64,000 bases of DNA from Steroidobacteraceae bacterium (GTDB lineage: Bacteria > Pseudomonadota > Gammaproteobacteria > Steroidobacterales > Steroidobacteraceae). The stretch spans positions 62,001 to 126,000 of the forward strand of contig JANWJS010000004.1 in assembly GCA_025451845.1 (NCBI GenBank). The letters are read 5' to 3'. The translations under genes were made by a program, and so were the position numbers. Under the pieces are notes generated by a model. The model was not told the origin of the DNA and did not search any database. It worked only from the letters and a program-made list of their open reading frames with translations. Below, piece after piece: positions 7,908-15,869 of this stretch; positions within the stretch are counted from its first letter, which is position 1, and each line of letters starts with the position of its first letter.

Positions 7908-8740
7908 CCGGCGCGCTCCAGCGGCTCGGTGAGCGGCTCGCGCGCCAGGCGGATGAAGAGCTCCTCGAGAGTCGCGACGCCATGCTCGCGCGGCAGCCGC
8001 CGCGGATCCCCTGCGAGGAGTATCCGCCCGTGGGAGAGGAAGAGCACCCGGTCGCAGACTGCTTCGACCTCATACATGTTGTGGGACGTCCACAGGATCC
8101 CACAGTCGGTGTCGACCGCCAGGCTGCGGATGCGCGCGCGGATGGTTTGCGCCGCGGCCGGATCCAGCGAGGCGGTGGGCTCATCGAGCAGCAGCAGCCG
8201 CGGCTGATTGAGGACCGCCTTGGCGAGGGCGACCCGCGTCTGCTCCCCGGAGGACAGCAGGCCGCACTTGGTATCCCGCAGGCGCTCGAGGTCAAACTGG
8301 CGCAACAGCTCCCCGACCCTGCGCCCGAGCTGTGGTATGCCGTAGACGAGTCCGAAGAACCGGAGATTCTCCGTGACCGTCAGGTTGCCCGGGAGCGGCG
8401 CGTAAACGGCCGAGAAGTTGGCAAGAGCCAGGGCGCGCGCGCGATCCACCGCCAGATCGACACCTCCGATGTGCACGCTGCCGGCGGTCGGACTCAATAC
8501 GCCGAGGACGATGTTGATGGTAGTCGTCTTGCCGGCGCCGTTCGGCCCGAGGAGTCCGACCACCTCCCTTCGATGCACGTCGAAGGATACCCCCTGCACC
8601 GCGACGACCTGTGAGTAGCTTTTGCGCAGCCCGGCGACGCTCAGGACCGCCCTCGCGGCCGGTGCCGCGGCAGGATGTCCAGTACCGTCATCGAGCGGAT
8701 GCTGTGAGTGAGGACCGGCATCCGGAGCGCGCGCGTACAT
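7904..8740 (-). CDS. ABC transporter ATP-binding protein (drug/lipooligosaccharide export type)
   Basis: 278 residues. Walker A GPNGAGKT at 65-72, signature LSSGEQT at 162-168, Walker B LLLLDE at 182-187 followed by PTASLDP. The signature has SSGEQ instead of SGGQ, common in DrrA/NodI-like exporters. The first ~30 residues are Pro/Ala-rich and may be non-coding if translation starts later, but no better start with a ribosome site was found. First gene of the ATPase-permease-phosphoribosyltransferase operon, divergent from the RND pump. Confidence 0.9.
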   Translation of the reverse strand: MYARAPDAGPHSQHPLDDGTGHPAAAPAARAVLSVAGLRKSYSQVVAVQGVSFDVHRREVVGLLGPNGAGKTTTINIVLGVLSPTAGSVHIGGVDLAVDRARALALANFSAVYAPLPGNLTVTENLRFFGLVYGIPQLGRRVGELLRQFDLERLRDTKCGLLSSGEQTRVALAKAVLNQPRLLLLDEPTASLDPAAAQTIRARIRSLAVDTDCGILWTSHNMYEVEAVCDRVLFLSHGRILLAGDPRRLPREHGVATLEELFIRLAREPLTEPLERAG

Positions 8741-8962
8741 TCATCCACCATACCGTATCGTGGGTACTCCCGTGCGACGAGCGCCCCCGGCCGGACGGCC
8801 AGGAGAGGAGAAACGGTCCGGCTTTCTGTTAAAGTAGCGTCCCTTCTGGCAGCTTCCCGGTTGGCCTACGCATAGGAGCGGCTCGGCCCGCCCCCACGGG
8901 CGCCGCCGGCGCGTCGCGTTTCAGGCAGCACCGGAAGGAAGACCGGAGAGTCAGGAGTCGCT
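8741..8962. promoter_or_regulatory. Divergent promoter region between the ABC operon and the RND operon
   Basis: 222 bp between two divergent starts. It contains an inverted repeat CCGGAC (8791-8796) / GTCCGG (8816-8821) followed on the plus strand by CTTTCTGTTAAAG, which could be a weak terminator or attenuator upstream of the pump genes, or an operator. AGGAG at 8953-8957 serves the GTG at 8963. No regulator gene lies next to it. Confidence 0.35.
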
Positions 8963-10102
8963 GTGAAGAGCTCAACGAGAATGAAACTTCGGCTGGCCGT
9001 CGTGCTGGCCTTGATGATTGTCCTCGTCGGTGGCGCGGTGGGCTGGCACCTGTTGGGTGCCCACTTCATCCGCCTGGCCATGGCGCAGAACGCCTCCGTC
9101 CCGCAGACGGTGAGCACGGCTACCGCGGAGTACTCCGACTGGCAGCCCAAGGTCGAGGCGGTGGGGAGCCTTCGGGCGATCCACGGTGTCCAGGTCACCA
9201 CTGAGGTGGCGGGCCTTGTTCGCAAAGTGGACTTCGAGTCCGGCGCGGACGCGCGGGCCGGCCAGACACTGGTGCAGCTCAACGCTGATCCGGATGTCGC
9301 ACAGCTGCAGGCGCTGATGGCCGAGGCGAATCTCGCCGGGCTGACCTATCACCGCGACCTCATCCAGTACCAGGCGCAGGCCATCGGCAAGGCGCAGCTC
9401 GATACCGATGCCGCCAACCTGAGGAGTACCCGGGAGCAGGAGGCCGCGCAGGCCGCCCTGGTGGCGAAAAAGACCGTCCGCGCTCCTTTCGGTGGGCGAC
9501 TCGGCATCACCACCGTCAATCCCGGCCAGTATTTGAATCCGGGCGACCCCATCGTCACCCTGGAATCGGTCGACCCCATCTATGTGGATTTCCGCCTGCC
9601 GCAAGACAATCTGGCGGTCGTCGCCGTGGGCCAGACGGTGCGCGTAACGGCCGACGCTTTTTCCGGCAAGACCTTCGAAGGCAAGATCACATCCATCGAT
9701 CCGCTCGTGGATCCCTCCACTCGCAACTTCCAGGCCGAGGCGACCATCCGCAATCCCGATCACAAACTGCTGCCGGGAATGTTCGTCCGCACCACGGTGG
9801 ACGCGGGCGCGCAAGAGCGGTATCTGACCCTCCCGCAGACCGCAATTACCTACAACCCTTACGGTGAGACGGTCTATCTGGTGAGCAACCCCGCAAGTGC
9901 CGGAGGACATCCAACGGCCAAGCTGATCTTCGTGACGCTCGGCTCGACGCGAGGCGACCAGGTGGCCGTCGTAAAGGGGCTCAATGCCGGCGACGTGGTC
10001 GTAAGCAGCGGCCAGATGAAGATCAAGAACGGATCGCAGATCATCGTCAACAACAGCGTGCTGCCGCTCAACGACCCCGACCCGACTCCCCAGGAGCACT
10101 GA
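8963..10102 (+). CDS. RND efflux pump periplasmic adaptor (MexA/AcrA family)
   Basis: 379 residues from a GTG with AGGAG 5 bp upstream. A single N-terminal membrane anchor or uncleaved signal (about 8-33) is followed by the first lipoyl half (EAVGSLRAIHGVQVTTEVAG, about 60-80), a short coiled-coil, the second lipoyl half with KKTVRAPFGGRLG (about 168-180), a barrel domain, and the membrane-proximal domain. It is of the shorter-hairpin type. It bridges the RND pump just downstream to an outer membrane channel. The gap to the pump gene is 10 bp. Confidence 0.92.
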   Translation: MKSSTRMKLRLAVVLALMIVLVGGAVGWHLLGAHFIRLAMAQNASVPQTVSTATAEYSDWQPKVEAVGSLRAIHGVQVTTEVAGLVRKVDFESGADARAGQTLVQLNADPDVAQLQALMAEANLAGLTYHRDLIQYQAQAIGKAQLDTDAANLRSTREQEAAQAALVAKKTVRAPFGGRLGITTVNPGQYLNPGDPIVTLESVDPIYVDFRLPQDNLAVVAVGQTVRVTADAFSGKTFEGKITSIDPLVDPSTRNFQAEATIRNPDHKLLPGMFVRTTVDAGAQERYLTLPQTAITYNPYGETVYLVSNPASAGGHPTAKLIFVTLGSTRGDQVAVVKGLNAGDVVVSSGQMKIKNGSQIIVNNSVLPLNDPDPTPQEH

Positions 10103-10112
10103 GGAGCCCGGC

Positions 10113-13100
10113 GTGAAGTTCACCGACCTCTTTGTCCGGCGGCCCGTTCTTTCGGCCGTCATCAGCCTGCTGATCCTGGTTCTTGGCCTGCGCGCCATTT
10201 TCCAGCTGCCGGTGACGCAGTATCCGCAGACTGAGAACGGCGTCATCACCATCAACACCACCTACTACGGCGCCGACGCGCAGACGGTGGCCGGCTTCAT
10301 CACGCAGCCGCTGGAGGTGGCCATCGCGCAGGCGCAGGGAATCGACTACCTGTCTTCCGTCTCGAGCGCAGGCAGCTCCAGCATCACCGCGACGCTGCAG
10401 ATGAACTACCCGTCGAGCAAGGCGCTCACGGAGATCAGCACGCAGGTCAACGCGGTGCGCAACCAGCTGCCGCCGCAATCTCAGCTGCCGATCATCCAGC
10501 TTCAGCCGAACCAGACCACGGACGTCATGTACCTCAATTATTCGAGCAAGGTACTGCCGGCCAATGATGTGACGGACTACCTGCTGCGGGTTGTCCAGCC
10601 GAAGCTCAACTCCATTCCCGGCGTGCAGATCGCCGAGGTCTTGGGCGGCAGAACGTTCGCGCTGCGCGCCTGGCTCGATCCCGACCGGATGGCCGCTCAC
10701 GGCGTCACCGCGAGCGATGTCTTTGCCGCACTCGCGGCCAACAACTACGTGTCGGCTGCGGGTCAGACCAAGGGCAACATGGTCAGCGTCAATCTGACCG
10801 CGTCGACGGATCCCCACTCGCTGGACGCGTTCAAGCGCCTGGTGATCCGTCAGGCCAACGGCGCCATCGTGCGGCTGGAGGACGTTGGCACTGTCGAGCT
10901 CGGAGCGGAGAACTACAACTCCAGCGTCTCGTTCAGCGGCCTGTCGGGCGTATTCATCGGTATCAAGACCTCTCCGACCGCCAATGTCCTCGATGTCGCG
11001 AAACTGGTCAAGGCCGAGATGCCAGACATCGAGCGGCAGCTTCCGAGCGGCATCAAACAGTCGGTGGCCTACGACGCCAGCATGTTCATCAACGCCTCGA
11101 TCAAGGACGTCATCAAGACGCTGGTCGAAGCGCTGCTCATCGTCACGGCGGTCATCTTCCTCTTCCTCGGCAGCCCGCGGGCCGCGCTGGTGCCTGCGAT
11201 CGCGATGCCGCTGTCGCTGGTCGGCGCCTTTTTCGTGATGGCCTGGCTCGGCTACTCGATCAACCTGCTGACCCTCCTCGCGCTCGTGCTCGCGATCGGG
11301 CTGGTGGTCGATGACGCCATCATCGTCGTCGAGAATATCGATCGTCACATGAAGGAGGGGGTCACGCCCTTCTCGTCCGCGATCCAAGGCGCTCGCGAGC
11401 TCGGCGGCCCGATCGTCGCGATGACCGTGGTTCTCGTGGCCGCTTACGCGCCGATCGCATTCCAGACCGGCCTGACGGGCGCACTGTTCACGCAATTCGC
11501 CTTCACTCTGGTCGGAGCGATCACCGTCTCGGCCGTGATCGCGCTCACTCTATCGCCGATGATGTGCTCGCGGATCTTCAATAAGGAGATGGAGGAGGGG
11601 CGTTTCGCATGCCTGGTCGACCGCGGATTCTCGCGGGTCAGATCAGGTTATCGGCGCATGCTCACGAGCTGGCTCGAGACCTGGCCGGTTCTCATCGTGC
11701 TGCTGGTGCTGCTGCTGGCCTCGCTGCCATACCTCTTCATGACCTCCACGTCGGAGCTTGCTCCGCAGGAGGACCTGGGCTTCGTGGCCTATCAGCTGAT
11801 CGGTCCGCCCGATGCGACCACTCAGCAGATGGAGACATACTCCCAACAGGCACTCGCGCTCGGCAAATCCATACCGGAGTATCGCGGCGCCTTCCAGATC
11901 GTGGGCGTGCCGTCGCTCACGCAGGGGCTGGGGGGAATGCTGTTCAAGCCCTGGAGCGAGCGCAAGCGCTCCGCCGATCAACTGCAGCCGATTCTGCAGA
12001 AGAAGTGGGGCAGCATCGCAGGGGCGGAGGTGGCAGCATTCCAGTTCCCCCCGCTGCCCGGCGCCCAGGGCATGCCCGTGCAGTTCGTGATCACGACCAG
12101 CGGGCCGATCGAGAATCTCTATCAGGTGGAGCAGCAGGTCCTGAATCGCGCCAAGGCGAGCGGACGCTTCTGGTTCATCGATGGTGACCTGAAACTGGAC
12201 GAGCCGCAGCAGACTATCGTGGTCAATCACGACATGGTGTCGCAGCTCGGACTGACCAATCAGGATGTGGCTGCTTCGCTCGGTGCCGCCATGGGCGGTG
12301 GCTACGTGAATTACTTCACCCTCGCGGGCCGCTCCTACAAGGTCATTCCCCAGGTGCTGCAGAAGTACCGCCTGAATCCCCACCAGGTCCTGCAGCAGTA
12401 TCTGCGGGCTGCGAACGGCTCGCTGGTGCAGCTCGGCACCGTCGCACACCTCGAGCGCCAGACGGTTCCGGAGTCCATCAACCACTTCCAGCAGTTCAAC
12501 TCTGCGACCATCGCCGGCGCCCCGGCCGTCTCGCAGGGCGCGGCGCTGGCTTTCTTGCGCAACGCGCTGCAGCAAGTGGGCTCGAGCGAGTACCAGGTCG
12601 ACTACTCGGGCGCGTCCCGCCAGTATGTCGAGGGCTCGAACACCTTTCTCTACACCTTCGGATTCGCGCTCATCATCGTCTACCTCGCGCTTGCAGCTCT
12701 CTTCGAGAGCTTCCGCGATCCGGTGGTGATCCTGGTGTCGGTGCCCGCGGCGCTGTTCGGCGCTCTGCTCTTCATCAACTTCGGCGTCACTTCGCTCAAC
12801 ATCTACTCGCAGGTGGGCCTCGTGACCCTCCTCGGTCTCATCAGCAAGCACGGTATCCTGATGGTGCAGTTCGCCAACGATGAGCAGAGGGCCGGCAAGC
12901 CGAAGCTCACCGCGATCATCGAGGCGGCGGCGACGCGGCTGCGGCCTATCCTGATGACCACGGCGGCAATGGTGCTCGGCGTGCTGCCGCTCGTCATCGC
13001 CACGGGCGCGGGGGCGGCGGGACGCAAGGCGATGGGCTGGGTGATCTTCTCCGGCCTTTCCATTGGCACGATCTTCACGCTCTTCATCGTGCCGGCCGTC

Positions 13101-13178
13101 TACCTCTTGTTGGCGGCCGATCACGAGAAAGAGCGCCAGGATCTCGCCGAGCCGGCGATGTCCGCTGCGGCCGACTAG
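10113..13178 (+). CDS. RND multidrug efflux transporter permease (HAE1 family)
   Basis: 1021 residues, normal for AcrB-like pumps. Residues 1-30 are TM1 (VRRPVLSAVISLLILVLG). The proton-relay aspartates are D400 and D401 in GLVVDDAIIVVEN, with the partner lysine K912 in LISKHGILM. Two large periplasmic loops carry the porter and docking domains. Overall it is closer to MexI/MexW-like pumps than to heavy-metal pumps, since no CzcA-type motif is seen. It works as a homotrimer with the upstream adaptor. No outer membrane factor or local regulator follows; the gene ends facing pirin. Confidence 0.94.
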   Translation: MKFTDLFVRRPVLSAVISLLILVLGLRAIFQLPVTQYPQTENGVITINTTYYGADAQTVAGFITQPLEVAIAQAQGIDYLSSVSSAGSSSITATLQMNYPSSKALTEISTQVNAVRNQLPPQSQLPIIQLQPNQTTDVMYLNYSSKVLPANDVTDYLLRVVQPKLNSIPGVQIAEVLGGRTFALRAWLDPDRMAAHGVTASDVFAALAANNYVSAAGQTKGNMVSVNLTASTDPHSLDAFKRLVIRQANGAIVRLEDVGTVELGAENYNSSVSFSGLSGVFIGIKTSPTANVLDVAKLVKAEMPDIERQLPSGIKQSVAYDASMFINASIKDVIKTLVEALLIVTAVIFLFLGSPRAALVPAIAMPLSLVGAFFVMAWLGYSINLLTLLALVLAIGLVVDDAIIVVENIDRHMKEGVTPFSSAIQGARELGGPIVAMTVVLVAAYAPIAFQTGLTGALFTQFAFTLVGAITVSAVIALTLSPMMCSRIFNKEMEEGRFACLVDRGFSRVRSGYRRMLTSWLETWPVLIVLLVLLLASLPYLFMTSTSELAPQEDLGFVAYQLIGPPDATTQQMETYSQQALALGKSIPEYRGAFQIVGVPSLTQGLGGMLFKPWSERKRSADQLQPILQKKWGSIAGAEVAAFQFPPLPGAQGMPVQFVITTSGPIENLYQVEQQVLNRAKASGRFWFIDGDLKLDEPQQTIVVNHDMVSQLGLTNQDVAASLGAAMGGGYVNYFTLAGRSYKVIPQVLQKYRLNPHQVLQQYLRAANGSLVQLGTVAHLERQTVPESINHFQQFNSATIAGAPAVSQGAALAFLRNALQQVGSSEYQVDYSGASRQYVEGSNTFLYTFGFALIIVYLALAALFESFRDPVVILVSVPAALFGALLFINFGVTSLNIYSQVGLVTLLGLISKHGILMVQFANDEQRAGKPKLTAIIEAAATRLRPILMTTAAMVLGVLPLVIATGAGAAGRKAMGWVIFSGLSIGTIFTLFIVPAVYLLLAADHEKERQDLAEPAMSAAAD

Positions 13179-13250
13179 CTGCAGTGCTGGATCCGGGCAT
13201 CCTGCCCGCCACCTGCGGCGGCCGGACACATCCTTGTGCCTGGTTGCGAG

Positions 13251-14120
13251 TCAGAACTTGCCGCTTTGGTAATCCTCGAAGGCTTGCATCAGCTCCTCGC
13301 GGGTGCTCATCACGAACGGTCCGTGCTTCGCCACGGGCTCCTTGAGCGGCCGACCCGCGATCAGAATGGCGCGATTCCGCATCCCATCCTTCTGCGGGGG
13401 CTCGCGTCCTTCGAGCTGCACTGAATTGCCGTCCGTCAGCACCGCGAGCTCGTGAGCGCCTACGGTTGCCGCTGACTCTCCAGCGCCGACACGCACCGCA
13501 CCCTCGTAGACATAAAGGAACGCCGCGTGGCCGTGCTCGAGTTGCTGCGTGAGCCGCGAACCGGGCTCGAGCTCTATGTCGAGATACGTCGGCTCGGTCG
13601 CGGGCTGCGCGATCGGGCCGGTGACGTCCGCCACCCGGCCGGCAAGCACTTTCACGCGCGCTCCATCCCCGAGGTCCACGGCTGGAATCTTCTCCGGTCC
13701 GAACTCCTGGTATTTTGGCGCCGTCATCTTGTCCCGCGCGGGCAAGTTGATCCACAGCTGGAAGCCACGCATGCGGCCTTCCTGCTGCTCCGGCATTTCG
13801 GAATGCACGATGCCCCGGCCCGCGGTCATCCACTGCACACTGCCCGGAACGAGAACGCCCTCGTGGCCGTGGTTGTCGCGATGACGCATCCTGCCGTCGA
13901 GCATGTAAGTGACGGTCTCGAAGCCCCGATGAGGATGATCCGGAAAGCCCGCGATGTAGTCCCCCGGGTTGTCCGTGCCGAATTCATCCAGCATCAGGAA
14001 CGGATCGAGATCCGGCAGCCGCGGCTGACCGATCACGCGTGTCAGCTTGACGCCGGCGCCATCGGATGTCGGCATGCCGCGCACGACACGCGAGACGCCG
14101 CGTATGGTTTGGGTATTCAC
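13251..14120 (-). CDS. Pirin family protein
   Basis: Start taken at GTG 14120, which has AGGAG 6 bp upstream; the longer frame to 14198 lacks a ribosome site. This gives 289 residues, normal for pirin. The bicupin metal site is intact: H62 and H64 in HPHRGFETV, H106 and E108 in GRGIVHSEMP. Bacterial pirins include quercetin 2,3-dioxygenases and redox-linked regulators, so the reaction is open. It is divergent from an HxlR regulator 394 bp away, a pairing that suggests control by quinone or aldehyde stress. Two inverted repeats lie between them. Confidence 0.9.
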   Translation of the reverse strand: MNTQTIRGVSRVVRGMPTSDGAGVKLTRVIGQPRLPDLDPFLMLDEFGTDNPGDYIAGFPDHPHRGFETVTYMLDGRMRHRDNHGHEGVLVPGSVQWMTAGRGIVHSEMPEQQEGRMRGFQLWINLPARDKMTAPKYQEFGPEKIPAVDLGDGARVKVLAGRVADVTGPIAQPATEPTYLDIELEPGSRLTQQLEHGHAAFLYVYEGAVRVGAGESAATVGAHELAVLTDGNSVQLEGREPPQKDGMRNRAILIAGRPLKEPVAKHGPFVMSTREELMQAFEDYQSGKF

Positions 14121-14191
14121 TTGCGTCTCCTGCCCGCCCTGCGGCGGTAGTTCGAGAAGGTCAATACGGGCAAGCTGGTGCCTTTTCAGCG

Positions 14192-14210
14192 AGGACACTT
14201 CACGTGTCCT
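14192..14210. promoter_or_regulatory. Perfect inverted repeat upstream of pirin (candidate operator)
   Basis: AGGACAC and GTGTCCT are separated by 5 bp, 72 bp before the pirin start codon. The symmetry and distance suit a regulator-binding site, with the HxlR protein encoded next door as the obvious candidate. No matching copy lies in front of the regulator itself. Confidence 0.4.
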
Positions 14211-14447
14211 GGCTCCGGCGAGCGCCCGTGCAAGGATGTGCGGGCCGCAAGCCCGCCGCCAGGATGGCCATTGGCACCGCCCCGTTCACGCATGCAGCCA
14301 TCTTACACGCCGCTGGCTCACCGCAAGGCCGGGGCGGCCCTGGCGAAGCCGCGCGACGAGCGCGGCGCTCAGCTGACGGCTCACGGAGCTCTCTCCGGGA
14401 ATGCCGGCATCGACGTGCAGGAGTTTCATGGCTGGCCTCAGCGCGAT

Positions 14448-14464
14448 GGTATAAAATTGTTACC
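14448..14464. promoter_or_regulatory. GGTA-N9-TACC palindrome with embedded -10-like box
   Basis: GGTATAAAATTGTTACC lies 50 bp upstream of the HxlR gene. The outer GGTA/TACC arms are perfect and the inner AA/TT partly symmetrical. TATAAA inside could be a -10 element. HxlR proteins commonly autoregulate through short AT-rich palindromes, so this is a candidate autoregulatory operator. It is one of the few AT-rich tracts in this spacer. Confidence 0.45.
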
Positions 14465-14513
14465 TGGGCTGACTACGTGGGTGCGATCGGGGCCGAAACA
14501 AGAAGGCACATGC

Positions 14514-14951
14514 ATGCGACCGAGTAAAGTGGGTGTGACCACCCGCCGCCTGCCGAGCGAGGAATGCCCGAAGATCAGTCAGGTACTGGCGCGGATCGGA
14601 GAGAAGTGGAGCGTTCTCATCATCATCATGCTGGCGGAGAGGCCGCACCGCTTCTCGGAGCTCAAGCGCGCGATCGGTGGGATCTCGCAGCGGATGCTGA
14701 CATTGTCGCTACGCGGACTGGAGCGCGACGGGCTGGTGAAACGCACGGTGTTTCCGGTTGTTCCGCCGCGGGTAGAGTATGAGCTCACGCCCCTTGGGCG
14801 CTCGCTGCACGCGCCGGTGAATGCGCTGGGCGAGTGGGCGCGCTGCCATTTGGCCGAGATCGATGCCGCTCGCGAAGCCTTTGACGGCAAACAGGCATTG
14901 GAGGCCGACAAAACTTCAAAGCTGCACGAACGCAGAGGCTATTCGCATTGA
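14514..14951 (+). CDS. HxlR-family winged-helix transcriptional regulator
   Basis: 145 residues from ATG 14514, preceded by AAGAAGG at a 7-bp distance. The frame is open further upstream but that sequence is intergenic in character. The HxlR core is clear: CPKISQVLARIGEKWSVLII with the N-terminal cysteine typical of redox- or electrophile-sensing members, RFSELKRAIGGISQRMLT as the recognition region, and PRVEYELTPLGRSL as the wing. The C-terminal tail (about 120-145) is charged and not conserved. Probably controls the divergent pirin gene; the cysteine at about residue 18 would allow sensing of quinones or aldehydes as in YodB/HypR. Confidence 0.9.
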   Translation: MRPSKVGVTTRRLPSEECPKISQVLARIGEKWSVLIIIMLAERPHRFSELKRAIGGISQRMLTLSLRGLERDGLVKRTVFPVVPPRVEYELTPLGRSLHAPVNALGEWARCHLAEIDAAREAFDGKQALEADKTSKLHERRGYSH

Positions 14952-15252
14952 GGGCCCCTGCGCGCGATGTCAGGCTGTACTCATGAGCTGACAGCGAGCC
15001 GGGCGCGCCCCTGGGTCGTCGAACCAGGCGACATAACGCCGGAACCTACCCCATAGGGCATTGCCGCGGCCGCAGATTGAGACGAGCTGGGCAGATGATC
15101 ATAAGCTATTGATTTCGCAAAGAAACACCTCGGCCGAGAGTCCCCGACCCCGCCCATTGGGGGGAGAGGCCGTCGGTTGAGTTCGCGCTCTTCGGCCCGA
15201 TCATAGGAACGAAGCAGGACGCCGAGCGTCCATTAAAGAGGAGAGCCACGCC
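14952..15252. other. Spacer with no recognisable gene
   Basis: About 300 bp. Near its end is a short hairpin GGACGC-cga-GCGTCC (15217-15231), then AAAGAGGAGA (15235-15244), a strong ribosome-binding site for the ATG at 15253. TTGAGT at about 15177 followed by TCATAG about 18 bp later could be a weak promoter for that ORF. Nothing else stands out. Confidence 0.35.
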
Positions 15253-15561
15253 ATGCAGCAGCCAAGCAAAGTCGACCGGCGGCAGCCGCAGATCGTCGAT
15301 TACAGCGCCGCGCGGGCGAAGGCCCTCGAGTGGCTGGGCGACCGCTATCTGCTCGCCAAGCCGATCAATCGCAGAACCTCTCCCCCACCCACCGCGCCAT
15401 TATCAACCCCGGGCGCGTTGGGACTCCTGCCGGCGGGACAAACTCCCCGCCGGCCTTTTAAGCACCTTCGGGTTGTAGGAGACTCGTATGAATCGTCAAA
15501 TGATTCTGTTGCGAGTGGAGCAGGGCGTGTGGGAAGGCTGGCAGTGGATGGCGCTGGATGA
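15253..15561 (+). CDS. Small hypothetical protein; C-terminal half doubtful
   Basis: A very good ribosome site (AAAGAGGAGA, 8 bp before the ATG) supports expression. The first ~45 residues look like a real small protein: charged start, then DYSAARAKALEWLGDRYLLAKPINRR. After about residue 45 the composition becomes low-complexity Pro/Thr, and the frame then runs through a strong terminator (15429-15460) and over the start of another small ORF. The ancestral stop codon may have been lost, so the real product may be a run-off at the terminator. No family recognised. Confidence 0.45.
   Translation: MQQPSKVDRRQPQIVDYSAARAKALEWLGDRYLLAKPINRRTSPPPTAPLSTPGALGLLPAGQTPRRPFKHLRVVGDSYESSNDSVASGAGRVGRLAVDGAG
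15429..15460 (+). terminator. Strong Rho-independent terminator inside the open frame of a small gene
   Basis: GCCGGCGGG (15429-15437) pairs perfectly with CCCGCCGGC (15446-15454) across an 8-nt loop, followed by CTTTTAAG. It sits between the two small ORFs and would end most transcripts before the second one, so it may act as an attenuator. Confidence 0.6.
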
Positions 15562-15658
15562 TTTCCTGCAGCGCGTACGCCTCGATGCTTGGAAACAGGG
15601 CGAGGAATCCATGGTCGGAATGATTCTGCCGGCGGGACCGCAGGGCAAGCTGAATTAG
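15488..15658 (+). CDS. Small hypothetical protein of 56 residues
   Basis: ATG 15488 follows TAGGAG with 5 bp spacing. The protein starts MNRQMILLRVEQGVWEGW and has an acidic/aromatic centre QWMALDDFLQRV, then LDAWKQGEE and a glycine-rich end. It is soluble and has no signal sequence. It lies 28 bp past a terminator and overlaps the doubtful 3' half of the preceding ORF in another frame. Ribosome site, Trp content and balanced composition favour a real gene. Family not recognised. Confidence 0.5.
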   Translation: MNRQMILLRVEQGVWEGWQWMALDDFLQRVRLDAWKQGEESMVGMILPAGPQGKLN

Positions 15659-15740
15659 CCGGCCTATTGGCGCATTCGCTCCCGCCGATCTGCTCGGCCC
15701 CGCCCTGCGACGGCGCCCTTCGGGCGGCATTCGCCGTCGA

Positions 15741-15817
15741 GATCGCTCCTGCGATTTTGCGCGCGAGCGCCCCGCGTGAGAGGCTCGAACCGCGGCCAGC
15801 GAGCGGACCTGGCCGCT
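15741..15817 (+). repeat. Intergenic hairpin repeat, copy A
   Basis: Two hairpin modules. Module 1 is ATCGC-tcct-GCGAT followed by TTTGCGCGC; module 2 is GCGGCCAG ... CTGGCCGC (15792-15816). The same two modules in the same order occur at 50301-50370. The element lies between a small ORF and the oxidoreductase gene. Confidence 0.6.
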
Positions 15818-15869
15818 TGCTTGCTTGCTCTTGGGCCAAGAGGCGAAGATCAGACATGGGAAGACGATC

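Noticed and set aside
6553-8295. 580-residue frame apparently fusing ABC sequence and the phosphoribosyltransferase
   Set aside because: Only residues from 7107 down are coding in this frame; the rest is out-of-frame sequence of the ATPase and permease genes.
10068-11495. 475-codon minus-strand frame opposite the RND pump
   Set aside because: Shadow of the pump gene with no ribosome site and no domain; similar shadows occur at 11643-13229 and 34823-36292.
14178-14513. Upstream extension of the HxlR frame
   Set aside because: Open but with non-coding character, and the good ribosome site and family start are at 14514.
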